From JAKAQB01 sp027320105 (lineage in GTDB: Bacteria > Actinomycetota > Acidimicrobiia > Acidimicrobiales > Palsa-688), in NCBI GenBank assembly GCA_027320105.1, contig DAHVMA010000056.1:62001-126000 (forward strand): DNA of 64,000 nt. Direction: 5' to 3'. Numbering within the stretch: the first letter of the stretch is position 1; every line of letters begins with the position of its first letter. The notes under the pieces were generated by a model. It was not told the DNA's origin. It saw nothing but the letters and a program-made list of their open reading frames with translations, and searched no databases. A program made the translations under genes and the position numbers. Positions 39,163 through 47,924 of the stretch are shown in pieces.

Positions 39163-40702
39163 GCACGTAGCTGACGGCCGAGGCGGTGAGCATGGCGACC
39201 ACCTTGGACAGGTTGGACATGAGCGTCGTAGGCAGCCCGTGGAGGGCGCGCAGCAGGAGGGCGAGGCCGAGGATGGTGACGTCGCTGACGCCCAGGTTGA
39301 TCCCGCCCTGCCCGAGGAACAACGCCCGTTGGCGCCACCGCTTCTCGTCCCGCTCGACCCGGTCGGCGAAGGTCCAACGGGAGTTCCAGAAGTAGCTGTT
39401 GGTGATGGCCGCCAGCACGGCCATCGTGTTGTACGCCACGTTGAGACCGGCCGACCGGGTCGGGTGCACGAAGACGAAGAAGTTGAACACGCCGAGGTCA
39501 ACCACGGCGTTGGACAGGCCGACGGCGAGGAACCGCCCGAGGCGGCTCTGGGGCCGCGGCCGGCGGCGGGAGATGGCCAGTCGGTAGTCGTGGACCAAGC
39601 CGGCGGTGGCTTCCGCCCAGCCGCAGCCGGAGGGTGGGGTGGCGTCTGCCGGCAGGTCCGCCACGTCGGCCATTGCCTCCAAGGGCTGGCGGGGATGTGC
39701 CAGCACCTCCCCGACCGCAGCGACCAGCGCTTCGCCCGGGGCGCCGGCGGGCACGAGGACCCGATCGGGACAGGCGGCCAGCACCGTCCGGGCAGCCGGG
39801 CTGTCCATGGCCACGATGGGAAGCCCGGTGGCCATCGCCTCGAGCAGCACCAAGCCGAGCGTGTCGGTATCCGACGGGAACACGAACACGTCCGCAGCGG
39901 CGTAGGCCTCCGCCAGCTCCTCGCCCCTGAGGACACCCGCGAAGGTGACGCGGCTCCCGGCGAACACCTCCTCCAGGCGCCCCCGATCGGGACCTTCGCC
40001 CACCAGCACCACGTGGTAGGGCCCGGGCCCGGCGGCGAGCGGGAGCAGGCGGTCGCAGCCCTTCTCCCGGGCGAGGCGGCCGACGTACAGCGCGAGTCGC
40101 CGCTGCGGCTCGGGGCAGAGCCGGGCGCGCGCCGCCGAAGCGTCGCGTCCGGGGTGGAACAGCTCCCGGTCCACCCCCCGTCCCCACAGGCGCACGTCGG
40201 CGATGCCGAGCGACTCCAGCTGCGCCCTTCCTACCTCTGAGGTGGCGAGGCGCACGTCGGCGTGGCGGTAGACCCTGCGCATGAGGGCGTGCAGTGTCGG
40301 CCGGGTCCACCCGAGGTGGTACAGGGACGCGTACACCGAGACGTCCGTGTGGTAGCTGACGACGGTCGGGTATCGGTTGGACGCATGGCGGAGGGCCACG
40401 CTCCCCATCAGCACCGGGTTGACCACATGGACGACGTCAGGCCGGAAGTGGCTCAGCGCTCGCGACACCGCCGGGCCTGGCAGCGCCCACGGCATGCCGC
40501 CGTAGAGGAACCGCAGCGACAGCGTCGGGGTCCGGTGCTGGGGGAGGCCCGGGAGGGACGGATCGGTGGAGGGGGCGATGACCGCCACGTCGTGGCCGGC
40601 GCGCCGCAGCTCCCTCACCGTGTTGTCGAGGCGGGTGACGACACCGTCGACGTTGGGGCGCCAGCTCTCGGTGACGATCGCCACCCGGAGGTGGGCCGGC
40701 AT
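39104..40702 (-). CDS. GT4 glycosyltransferase fused to a GtrA membrane domain
   Basis: 532 residues. Residues 1-370 are a GT-B glycosyltransferase of family 4 like actinobacterial mannosyltransferases: RVAIVTESWRPNVDGVVTRL, VVSYHTDVSVYASLYHLGWT, LYVGRLAREKGCDRLLPLA, VFVFPSDTDTLGLVLLEAMA. From about 405 a GtrA domain with four helices follows (FLAVGLSNAVVDLGVFNFFV, AITNSYFWNSRWTFADR, VVAMLTASAVSYVLMHFVVF). GtrA proteins are thought to flip polyprenyl-phosphate sugars and are commonly fused to GT2, not GT4, enzymes. The ATG at 40702 has GGGAGG upstream. It converges on and overlaps the EamA gene. Confidence 0.9.
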   Translation of the reverse strand: MPAHLRVAIVTESWRPNVDGVVTRLDNTVRELRRAGHDVAVIAPSTDPSLPGLPQHRTPTLSLRFLYGGMPWALPGPAVSRALSHFRPDVVHVVNPVLMGSVALRHASNRYPTVVSYHTDVSVYASLYHLGWTRPTLHALMRRVYRHADVRLATSEVGRAQLESLGIADVRLWGRGVDRELFHPGRDASAARARLCPEPQRRLALYVGRLAREKGCDRLLPLAAGPGPYHVVLVGEGPDRGRLEEVFAGSRVTFAGVLRGEELAEAYAAADVFVFPSDTDTLGLVLLEAMATGLPIVAMDSPAARTVLAACPDRVLVPAGAPGEALVAAVGEVLAHPRQPLEAMADVADLPADATPPSGCGWAEATAGLVHDYRLAISRRRPRPQSRLGRFLAVGLSNAVVDLGVFNFFVFVHPTRSAGLNVAYNTMAVLAAITNSYFWNSRWTFADRVERDEKRWRQRALFLGQGGINLGVSDVTILGLALLLRALHGLPTTLMSNLSKVVAMLTASAVSYVLMHFVVFRSDRQRPHPHRA

Positions 40703-40926
40703 GGCGCCTCCCGCTCCGATCGAGGCGAGGGGACGGGTCCAAGGAGCGACGGGGCTCGTGGGGATGCGCTCCGTGGCCACAGGCGCATAAACCTATCCCG
40801 TGCGCCCGCAATGCACGTGACCAGGCCCGATGCTGGTCTGCCGAAAGGTGACCCGTGCGTGGCTCCCGCCAGCTTCGGGTAGTGCCTGCGCGTGCCGACG
40901 AGCGCCGGGCCGTGGGAGCCGCCGGC

Positions 40927-42522
40927 ATGACCACGATCGTCGACGCCGTCGTCGTCGGGGCGGGCCACAACGGGCTCGTGGCCGCCATCACCCTCGCCGA
41001 CCGCGGCTGGGACGTGGCGGTGCTCGAGGCGGAGGACCAGCCCGGCGGTGCCGTGCGCAGCGGGCTGCTCACCGTGCCCGGCTACGAGCACGACCTCTTC
41101 AGCGGCTTCTACCCGCTCGGGTTCGCCTCTCCCAACATCGCACGGCTCCACCTGGAGGACCACGGGCTGCGCTGGCGGCGGGCGCCGCTCGTGCTCGCCA
41201 ACCCGACACCGGACGGACCGACGGCGGTGCTCTCGCAGGACCTCGACGAGACGGCCGCCTCGCTGGACGCGTTTGCCGCCGGCGATGGGGACGGATGGCG
41301 CCGCCTGTACCGGCGCTGGTCGCGGCTCGATCCCCACCTGGTACGGGCTGTGATGTCCCCGTTCCCCCCGCTGCGGCCGGCGGCACGGCTCGTGCTCCGC
41401 CTCGTCGCCGACGGTGGTCCGGTGGAGGTGGCGCGCTTCGGGCGCTTCGCGGTGCTCCCGGTGCGGCGGATGGGGGAGGAGCACTTCCGGGGGGAGGGCG
41501 GCACGCTGCTGCTCGCCGGCAACGCCATGCACGCCGACCTGGTGCCGGAGGCCGCCCCCAGCGGCGTGTACGGGTGGCTGCTCGGGATGCTCGGCCAGCA
41601 AGTGGGGTTCCCGGTGCCGGAAGGAGGCGCAGGCCGTCTCACCGAGGCCCTGGTGCGCCGGCTCCGCGTCGCGGGCGGCGAGCTGCGCTGCGGCGTACGC
41701 GTGGAGGCCGTCGAGCTGCGCGGAGGGCGGGCGTCGGGGGTTCGCACCGCCGGCGGGGAGAGGGTCGAGGCCCGCCGCGCCGTCATTGCCGGCGTGGACG
41801 CTCCTACCCTCTACCGGGGGCTGGTGGGTGAGGACCGGCTACCCCCCGCCTTCGTCGAAGACCTGCGCCGCTTCCAGTGGGACACCTCCACGGTCAAGGT
41901 CGACTGGGCGCTGCGGGCCCCAATCCCCTGGCAGGACGAGCCCTGCCGGCGCGCCGGGACCATCCACCTCACGGACGGCATCGACCACCTCTCCGACGTC
42001 GCCCACGCCCTGGCGGTGCGGGAGGTCCCCGCCCGCCCGTTCTGCATCGTCGGCCAGTACTCGATGGCCGATCCCACCCGCATGCCACCCGGGGCCGAGA
42101 CGGCCTGGGCCTACGCCCACGTCCCCCAGGCGCCACGGCGCGACGCCGGCGACGGCGGGATCACCGGCGACTGGGACGGTGGCGACGGTGAACGCTTCGC
42201 CGAGCGCATCGAGGCGGAGATGGAGCGGGCTGCGCCCGGGTTCGGGCGGCTCGTCGTCGGGCGCCACATCTTCACACCGCCAGGCATGCACGCCGCCGAC
42301 GCCAACCTCGTGGGCGGGGCGATCTCGGGAGGGACGTCCCAGCTGCACCAGGAGCTGGTGTTCCGGCCGGTGCCGGGCATGGCGCGGGCCGAGACGCCCG
42401 TACCCGGGCTGTACCTCGGGTCGTCGTCGGCCCACCCCGGCGGGGGCGTCCACGGGGCGCCGGGGCACAGCGCGGCGCGTGCTGCCCTGATCCACGCCGC
42501 CGTGCCCCCGGCGGCGAGGTGA
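40927..42522 (+). CDS. Phytoene-desaturase-like FAD/NAD(P) amine oxidase-family protein
   Basis: 531 residues. The N-terminal dinucleotide fold VDAVVVGAGHNGLVAAITLA, VLEAEDQPGGAVRSG and the C-terminal signature GLYLGSSSAHPGGGVHGAPG place it in the CrtI/pyridine nucleotide-disulphide oxidoreductase-like PDSW group, whose members often lie outside carotenoid clusters and include human PYROXD2 relatives. No other carotenoid genes are nearby, so the substrate is open. The ATG at 40927 follows GGGAGCC. It is transcribed divergently from the glycosyltransferase gene. The aminotransferase gene starts 113 bp downstream. Confidence 0.87.
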   Translation: MTTIVDAVVVGAGHNGLVAAITLADRGWDVAVLEAEDQPGGAVRSGLLTVPGYEHDLFSGFYPLGFASPNIARLHLEDHGLRWRRAPLVLANPTPDGPTAVLSQDLDETAASLDAFAAGDGDGWRRLYRRWSRLDPHLVRAVMSPFPPLRPAARLVLRLVADGGPVEVARFGRFAVLPVRRMGEEHFRGEGGTLLLAGNAMHADLVPEAAPSGVYGWLLGMLGQQVGFPVPEGGAGRLTEALVRRLRVAGGELRCGVRVEAVELRGGRASGVRTAGGERVEARRAVIAGVDAPTLYRGLVGEDRLPPAFVEDLRRFQWDTSTVKVDWALRAPIPWQDEPCRRAGTIHLTDGIDHLSDVAHALAVREVPARPFCIVGQYSMADPTRMPPGAETAWAYAHVPQAPRRDAGDGGITGDWDGGDGERFAERIEAEMERAAPGFGRLVVGRHIFTPPGMHAADANLVGGAISGGTSQLHQELVFRPVPGMARAETPVPGLYLGSSSAHPGGGVHGAPGHSAARAALIHAAVPPAAR

Positions 42523-42635
42523 TCGGCGACGCCGGCGGGCCCTGGCGTGCCGCGGAGCAGCAGGTCGCAGGCCGTCGCTACTGTTTTCGGGACGGCGGGA
42601 GTGCCCCGCCGCCGGACCCGCCCGAGGGGGTGGCC

Positions 42636-44021
42636 GTGACGTTCGATCTGAACCGGTTGCTCGAGGAGCGGTCCGGTGAGCGGGTGCGACTCCACGAGGA
42701 GCACATGAACGCCCGGCTGGCGCAAGTGCTGCGCACCATCGGCTTCGACCGCGAATGGGTTGCCGGCCGGGGCTGCTACCTCTACGACGCCCAAGGGCGC
42801 GAGTACCTCGACTTCCTGTCCGGCTTTGGCGTGTACGCCCTCGGGCGGAGCCATCCCGTGCTGAAGAAGGCGCTGCAGGACGCGCTCGCAGCCGACCTGG
42901 CCAACCTCGTCCAGATGGACTGCGGCCTCCTGCCGGGGCTGCTCGCCGAGGCGATCGTCGCCCGCTGCCATCCGGGCATCCGGCGGGCCTTCTTCTGCAA
43001 CTCCGGTACCGAAGCGGTCGAGGGTGCCATCAAGTTCTCGCGCCGGGCGACGGGTCGGGACCGCATCCTCTACTGCGACCACGCGTTCCACGGGCTGTCC
43101 ACCGGCGCGCTGGCCCTCAACGGGGGCAAGGAGTTCCGCTCCGGCTTCGGCCCGCTGCTCCCCGGCTGCGAGGCGGTGCCCCTCGGGGACCTCGCTGCGC
43201 TGGAGCGCCAGCTCGCCGCCGGCGACGTGGCCGCCTTCGTCTTCGAGCCCATCCAGGGCAAGGGCGTGTACGAGGCCGGAGCGGAGTACTGGACCGCCGC
43301 TGAGGCGGCCTGCCGGCGCCACGGCACCCTCGTCGTCGCCGACGAGGTCCAGACGGGGCTGGGCCGCACCGGCCGGCTGTTCTGCCACGAGCACTGGGGG
43401 CTCCGCCCGGACGTCGTGACCGTCTCCAAGGCGCTCTCCGGAGGCTACGTCCCCGTCGGCGCGGTGCTGACCACCGATGCGGTGTGGAAGCGCGTCTTCC
43501 GGTCCATGGACGCGGCGCTCGTGCACTCCTCGACGTTCGGGAGCAACGCCCTCGCCATGGTCGCCGGCCTCGCGACCCTGCAGGTCATCGACGACGAGGA
43601 TCTCGTCGACCGGGCCCGGCGCACGGGGGACCTCTTCGCGAAGGCGCTGCGGCCCCTCGTCGACCGCTACGAGATGCTCGTCGACGTCCGCGGCAAGGGG
43701 CTGATGATCGGCTTGGAGCTCGGCCGGCCCGAGTCCCGGTCGCTCCGGCTGCGCTGGGACGCCCTCGAGCGCGTCCGCACCGCCATGTTCTCCCAACTCG
43801 TCGTCGTGCCCCTCTTCGACCGCCACCGCATCCTCACCCAGGTTGCCGCCGACGGGGTCAACATCGTGAAGCTGCTGCCGCCGCTCGTCGCCGGCGAGGA
43901 CGAGGTCGACATGTTCGTCGCCGCCTTCGAGGACGTGATGGAGGAGGTCCACAAGGGCATGGGTCTGTACATGGACGTGGGTTGGACCATGGCCCGCGGC
44001 CTGCTCAAGCGGTCGCGGTAG
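42636..44021 (+). CDS. Class III PLP-dependent aminotransferase
   Basis: 461 residues of fold-type I subgroup II (ornithine/acetylornithine/putrescine type). Visible are YLDFLSGFGVYALGRSHPVL, AFFCNSGTEAVEGAIKFSRR, CDHAFHGLSTGALALNG, VVADEVQTGLGRTG and the PLP lysine in VTVSKALSGGYVPVGA. VDVRGKGLMIGLEL and GVNIVKLLPPL close the C-terminal part. Family members use a distal amino group as donor; the acceptor is unknown. The GTG at 42636 is preceded by GAGGGGG. It follows the desaturase-like gene on the same strand, perhaps an operon, and converges with a 17-bp overlap on a DMT transporter gene. Confidence 0.9.
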   Translation: MTFDLNRLLEERSGERVRLHEEHMNARLAQVLRTIGFDREWVAGRGCYLYDAQGREYLDFLSGFGVYALGRSHPVLKKALQDALAADLANLVQMDCGLLPGLLAEAIVARCHPGIRRAFFCNSGTEAVEGAIKFSRRATGRDRILYCDHAFHGLSTGALALNGGKEFRSGFGPLLPGCEAVPLGDLAALERQLAAGDVAAFVFEPIQGKGVYEAGAEYWTAAEAACRRHGTLVVADEVQTGLGRTGRLFCHEHWGLRPDVVTVSKALSGGYVPVGAVLTTDAVWKRVFRSMDAALVHSSTFGSNALAMVAGLATLQVIDDEDLVDRARRTGDLFAKALRPLVDRYEMLVDVRGKGLMIGLELGRPESRSLRLRWDALERVRTAMFSQLVVVPLFDRHRILTQVAADGVNIVKLLPPLVAGEDEVDMFVAAFEDVMEEVHKGMGLYMDVGWTMARGLLKRSR

Positions 44022-44901
44022 AGGAGTCGCTGGTCGCAGGCGTGCCGGCGACGAGAGCGCTGCGGCTCAACCCCCACGCCCCGACGCCGAGCACCACGAG
44101 GGCGGTGGCCTCGACGAGCACGTCGCCGGCGGAGGCTTGGAGGTGCTCGCCGAAGAGGAGTACGCCCACGACGGCGGCGACGAGCGGATCGACGATGGTG
44201 AAGCCGGGCTGGGACGCCGCCAGCGGGCCCGCCCGCAGCGCGTTGGTGGCGAGCGTCATCGACGCCAGGCCGGCGAGCACGAGCGCGTAGACGGGCCAGG
44301 ACGTGAAGATGTCGACGACTCCGCCGGTGACGACCGCTCCGAGCTGCTTGATCACGCCGGCGAGGAGACCCCAGCACACGCCGGCGGCGGCGCCGAGGAG
44401 TGCGGCGCGACGGGCGGCGCTCACGGCGTGGTCGGTCGCGCCGCGAGCAGCGAGGACGAGGGCGCCGACGACGAGGAAGCCGGCGAAGCCGGCGAGGGCC
44501 CAGCGTCCGGCGGGTGCCTGCGCCCGCCCACCGGAGGGGTCGGCGGTGAACAGGACGGCTCCGAGGCCGACCGCCATGGCCAGCGCCGACAGCCCGTCAC
44601 GGCGGCGGACCAGGTGGGGGTTGGCGATGGCGAGGTAGGCGAAGACGAAGAGGAGCTCGGCAGCGAGGATCGGCTGCACCATCGCAAGGCTGCCGAAGTG
44701 CAGGGCGAAGGCCTGGAGCACGAAGCCGAGGATCATGCTCACCAGGCCGAGGAGCCAGATCGGTTGGTGGATCAGGCGGAGCAGGAGCCCCGGGTCGATC
44801 TGACCGTCGTCGGGCGCGCGGAGCGCACCGGCCCGTTGACAGGTCGTCGAGGCCGCCGTGAAGAGCCCGGCAGCGACCGCCAGCGGTATCGCTGGGGACA
44901 T
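44005..44901 (-). CDS. DMT-superfamily transporter (EamA-like)
   Basis: 298 residues with nine or ten helices (LAVAAGLFTAASTTCQRAGA, LVSMILGFVLQAFALHFGSL, MVQPILAAELLFVFAYLAI, then LASMTLATNALRAGPLAASQ, VDPLVAAVVGVLLFGEHLQ). The pattern is that of the actinobacterial DMT-family group resembling small multidrug or metabolite exporters. The ATG at 44901 was chosen over a TTG two codons earlier. The C-terminus is short and serine/threonine-rich. It converges on the aminotransferase gene and is followed upstream, on the same strand, by the MFS gene after 43 bp. Confidence 0.85.
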   Translation of the reverse strand: MSPAIPLAVAAGLFTAASTTCQRAGALRAPDDGQIDPGLLLRLIHQPIWLLGLVSMILGFVLQAFALHFGSLAMVQPILAAELLFVFAYLAIANPHLVRRRDGLSALAMAVGLGAVLFTADPSGGRAQAPAGRWALAGFAGFLVVGALVLAARGATDHAVSAARRAALLGAAAGVCWGLLAGVIKQLGAVVTGGVVDIFTSWPVYALVLAGLASMTLATNALRAGPLAASQPGFTIVDPLVAAVVGVLLFGEHLQASAGDVLVEATALVVLGVGAWGLSRSALVAGTPATSDSSTATA

Positions 44902-44944
44902 GCCCAAGACTCTACCGGCGCGTCGGGATCGGGCCGGAGGGTTC

Positions 44945-46522
44945 TCACGCCGCCGCCCGGCCGTCGCCCTCCGGGTCCGGGTTGCCGGGGCGGAGGGTGA
45001 TGAGCACCAGCGCGCCGGCCACGAGCACGAGCACCGCCGAGACCGTGAGGGCGACGGTCAACCCGGAGCGGAACGCAGCCCACGCGGCCTGGATCACCTG
45101 CTGGACCAGGCCGGCATGGCCCGCCCCGACCGAGCCCCCGGCGCCGGCGGTGTGGCCGCTTGACGGAACGCCGCCGCTCTCGATGGCTCGGAGGACGATG
45201 GCCTGGAAGTTGGGCGGGATCCCCAAGGTCTTGAGGCGTGCCCCGAGGTGGCCGCGGAGCTGGGCGTTGACGACGGCGCCGAGGACCGAGACCCCGGTGA
45301 CGGCGCCGATCTCGCGGCTGGTGTTGGCCGTCGAAGCCGCCATGCTCGAGCGCGACGCCGGCACGGCGGCCAGGGCGGAGATGGTGATGGGCACGACGGT
45401 GATGCCGATGCCCACCCCGGCCACGGCGAGGGCGACCACCAGCTGCACCGTCGACGGGTTGGGGCGCAGGACCTCTGAGGTCCAGAGCAATCCGATGGCG
45501 AAGAGCACGCATCCGGAGGTGACGGGCCACCTGGCACCGACGCGGTAGGTGACCCGGCCGGCCAGCAGCGCTCCAGCGACCAGCAGCAGCATCATCGGCA
45601 GGAATGTCAGCGCCACCTCGAAGGGCGTGTCGCCGACGACCTCGTCAAGGTAGAGGGCTGTGAAGAAGAAGATCGAAAAGGTCGCGAAGTAGGTGCAGAA
45701 AGCCGCCACGTTGGCGGTCGAGAAGGCGGGGATGCGCAGGTAGCGCAGGTCGAGCAGGGGATGGGCCGCCGTCCGCTCCCGGGCGACGAAGGCCGCCGCA
45801 CCGACGAAGCCGAGCACGAAGAGCACGATCACCGCCGTGGACCCGTAGCCGGACTGCTCGCCGTTGATGATGGCGAACACGCAAGCTGTCAGAGCCCCCG
45901 CTCCGAGCAGCGCCCCCGCCGTGTCGACGCGTCGGGCGTCTGGGTCGGCGTTCTCCGGCAGGACGGCCGTGGCGGCGGCGAGGGCGAGCAGCCCGAAGCC
46001 GAGGTTGAACCAGAACACCGCCCGCCAGCTCGAGCTGCCGACGAGGACGCCGCCGATGACCGGCCCGACGGCGAGGGCCACGCCCGACACCGCTGCCCAC
46101 ACGCCTATGGCGCGGTCGCGCCGCTCGGCGTTGGGGTAGAGGTGTCGCAGCATCGACAGGGTCCCGGGTTCGCTCGCCGCCGCGCCGAGGCCCATCACTG
46201 CCCGACCGGCGATCAGCACGTCCACGCCGGGCGCGAGGGCGCAGAGGACCGAGCCGGCGCAGAACACCGCTGTTCCCGACAGCATGACCTTCTTGCGCCC
46301 GAACTCGTCGGCGATCATGCCGCAGGCCAGCATTGCCCCGGCGAAGACGAGGGCGTAGCCGTTGACGACCCACTGCAGCGAGGTGACGCCGGCGCTCAGC
46401 TGGGTCTGGATGTTGCCGAGGGCGACGCTGACGATGGTGTTGTCGAGGAAGGTGAGGAACAGGAGCGAGCAGAGGACCGCAAGGCCCAGCGGATGGCGGT
46501 CACTGGAGGCCCCTGCCTCCAC
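44945..46522 (-). CDS. MFS multidrug transporter, DHA2 (EmrB/QacA) family
   Basis: 525 residues with 14 predicted helices. FLTFLDNTIVSVALGNIQTQ (family motif D1), GMIADEFGRKKVMLSGT (motif A) and AGRAVMGLGAAASEPGTLSM (motif B/C-like) identify a 14-TM drug:H+ antiporter. A last helix (VALTVSAVLVLVAGALVLIT) and a short acidic tail end it. It likely exports hydrophobic compounds across the cytoplasmic membrane. The GTG at 46522 is preceded by GCGGGGG and lies 8 bp after the stop of a small lipoprotein gene, so the two are co-transcribed. No TetR or MarR regulator is adjacent. Confidence 0.93.
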   Translation of the reverse strand: MEAGASSDRHPLGLAVLCSLLFLTFLDNTIVSVALGNIQTQLSAGVTSLQWVVNGYALVFAGAMLACGMIADEFGRKKVMLSGTAVFCAGSVLCALAPGVDVLIAGRAVMGLGAAASEPGTLSMLRHLYPNAERRDRAIGVWAAVSGVALAVGPVIGGVLVGSSSWRAVFWFNLGFGLLALAAATAVLPENADPDARRVDTAGALLGAGALTACVFAIINGEQSGYGSTAVIVLFVLGFVGAAAFVARERTAAHPLLDLRYLRIPAFSTANVAAFCTYFATFSIFFFTALYLDEVVGDTPFEVALTFLPMMLLLVAGALLAGRVTYRVGARWPVTSGCVLFAIGLLWTSEVLRPNPSTVQLVVALAVAGVGIGITVVPITISALAAVPASRSSMAASTANTSREIGAVTGVSVLGAVVNAQLRGHLGARLKTLGIPPNFQAIVLRAIESGGVPSSGHTAGAGGSVGAGHAGLVQQVIQAAWAAFRSGLTVALTVSAVLVLVAGALVLITLRPGNPDPEGDGRAAA

Positions 46523-46530
46523 ACCCCCGC

Positions 46531-46995
46531 TTACCCGGCGGCCGAGGCGCACGCTGGGGGTGCACCGCCTTCGAGCCGGAGCAGCGCACAGAAGCTGGCG
46601 GTGCCGACCTGCCAGGTCCCGTGCGCCAGGACGGCGGTGCCCTTCTGGTCCTTCAGGACCGGGGACCCCGACAGGAGGATGTCGTAGGTCACGGTGGCCG
46701 TCGTGGTCGACGTCGTGTGGACATCGAGCACCTTGGCGCTCGCCTGCTTGGCCAGCGCCGAGCCGGCCTGCGCCCGGATGACGGCGGAGAAGGCGGTACC
46801 GTCCTGGAGCAAGGTGATGCGGTGGGCCGTCGGCGTCTTGGCGCTGAAGAAGGCGGCCCAGTTGGCGCTGATCTGCTTCGTCGCCGGCACCTTCCCGCTG
46901 CCCGAGCTGCCGCCGCAACCGGCGCAGGCGACGGCTGCCACCAGGACCGTCCCTGCGACGGCCATCAGGGTCCTCGTTGGCCGCAGCTCGCCCAC
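46531..46995 (-). CDS. Putative lipoprotein of the low-molecular-weight antigen type
   Basis: 154 residues. MAVAGTVLVAAVACAGCGG is a lipoprotein signal with lipobox ACAGC. The mature domain of about 110 residues (ISANWAAFFSAKTPTAHRIT, VLDVHTTSTTTATVTYDILL, GTAVLAHGTWQVGTASFCAL) is a small alpha+beta fold like NTF2/Mce-associated lipoproteins. I do not recognise a named family. The GTG at 46995 has GAGGAGG upstream. Its stop is 8 bp before the MFS gene, suggesting an extracytoplasmic accessory of that transporter. Confidence 0.75.
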   Translation of the reverse strand: MGELRPTRTLMAVAGTVLVAAVACAGCGGSSGSGKVPATKQISANWAAFFSAKTPTAHRITLLQDGTAFSAVIRAQAGSALAKQASAKVLDVHTTSTTTATVTYDILLSGSPVLKDQKGTAVLAHGTWQVGTASFCALLRLEGGAPPACASAAG

Positions 46996-47036
46996 CGGTC
47001 CTCCTCGTGCCGGGTCATGACAAGCGTACAGGCGTG

Positions 47037-47792
47037 TCAGTAGCTCGCGACGAACAACTCCGCGTATACCCAGCCCTGGGCCCCGTTGAGAGCGGCCCCG
47101 CCGGCCGTTCCGGGCCACGGCGCCAGGATGTTCCGGCGGTGCCCCCAGCATCCCGGGTCGCCGGTGGCGTGGCAGGCGACGTTGGGGCTGCCGACGCCGT
47201 CGTCGTACATCCACCCGTAGTCAGCCGCCAGCGCCGTCGGGTAGCCCCATGCGATGTTGGAGCCCCACGCGGGCCCGTCGGGCCCTGTCGGGTCGGCCCC
47301 GGCGACGGCGCCTGCGCTGGCGAGCCTGTCGAGGACGGCACTGCCCTCGAAGGCAGGCAGGCCGCGGGTGGTGCGTTCGGCGTTGGCCACGACGAGGAGC
47401 TGCTCGGCCGGCCCGAGCGACGAGAAGTCGGCTGGCAGCGGCAGCGGTCCATACCCCTCAGCTCGCCGGGCGGCGTCGATCGCGGCGGCGGCGGCGGCGT
47501 TGCACGCCGCCGCCGTCCCCGATCCCAGGCACGCACGGTCGAAAGCGGAGGGCGGCGGGAGCGAGCGGGCGGGATCGGCGGAGGGCGGGAGCCGGCGGGG
47601 GATGACGGCGCGGAGGGGGACGGCGCGGAGGGGGACGGCGACCCGGAGGGGGCCAACGACAGGGGGGCCGGAGGCGAGCCCGGCCAGAGCAGGGGTCGGG
47701 GTCGGGCTGCCGGCGACCAGCAAGCCGAGGACGCCCGCGCCGCAGAGCGCACGCCTGACCGGCCGCAGAGGGGCGCGGGGGAGGATCGGCAT
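47037..47792 (-). CDS. Secreted CAP-domain (SCP/PR-1) protein
   Basis: 251 residues: a signal peptide (PVRRALCGAGVLGLLVAGSP), a proline/arginine-rich linker with repeated VPLRAV units, then a CAP domain from about residue 110. Its marks are LLVVANAERTTRGLPAFEGS, AWGSNIAWGYPTALAADYGW, MYDDGVGSP and GCWGHRRNIL. CAP domains of bacteria are secreted and mostly of unknown biochemical role. The ATG at 47792 has CAGGAC just upstream; the much longer open frame running against the htrA gene is an artefact of GC content. It is divergent from htrA. Confidence 0.87.
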   Translation of the reverse strand: MPILPRAPLRPVRRALCGAGVLGLLVAGSPTPTPALAGLASGPPVVGPLRVAVPLRAVPLRAVIPRRLPPSADPARSLPPPSAFDRACLGSGTAAACNAAAAAAIDAARRAEGYGPLPLPADFSSLGPAEQLLVVANAERTTRGLPAFEGSAVLDRLASAGAVAGADPTGPDGPAWGSNIAWGYPTALAADYGWMYDDGVGSPNVACHATGDPGCWGHRRNILAPWPGTAGGAALNGAQGWVYAELFVASY

Positions 47793-47924
47793 GTCCTGGG
47801 TTTCGTCCGGGCGCCCGGCCGCCTTTACCCGGGAACGGACCTGCGCCGCCCAACGCCGCGAAAGGCGAAGCGGGCGAGAGCATCCCCTGACGCCTCCCCG
47901 CCGGGGGGCGTCTACGCTCGTCGT

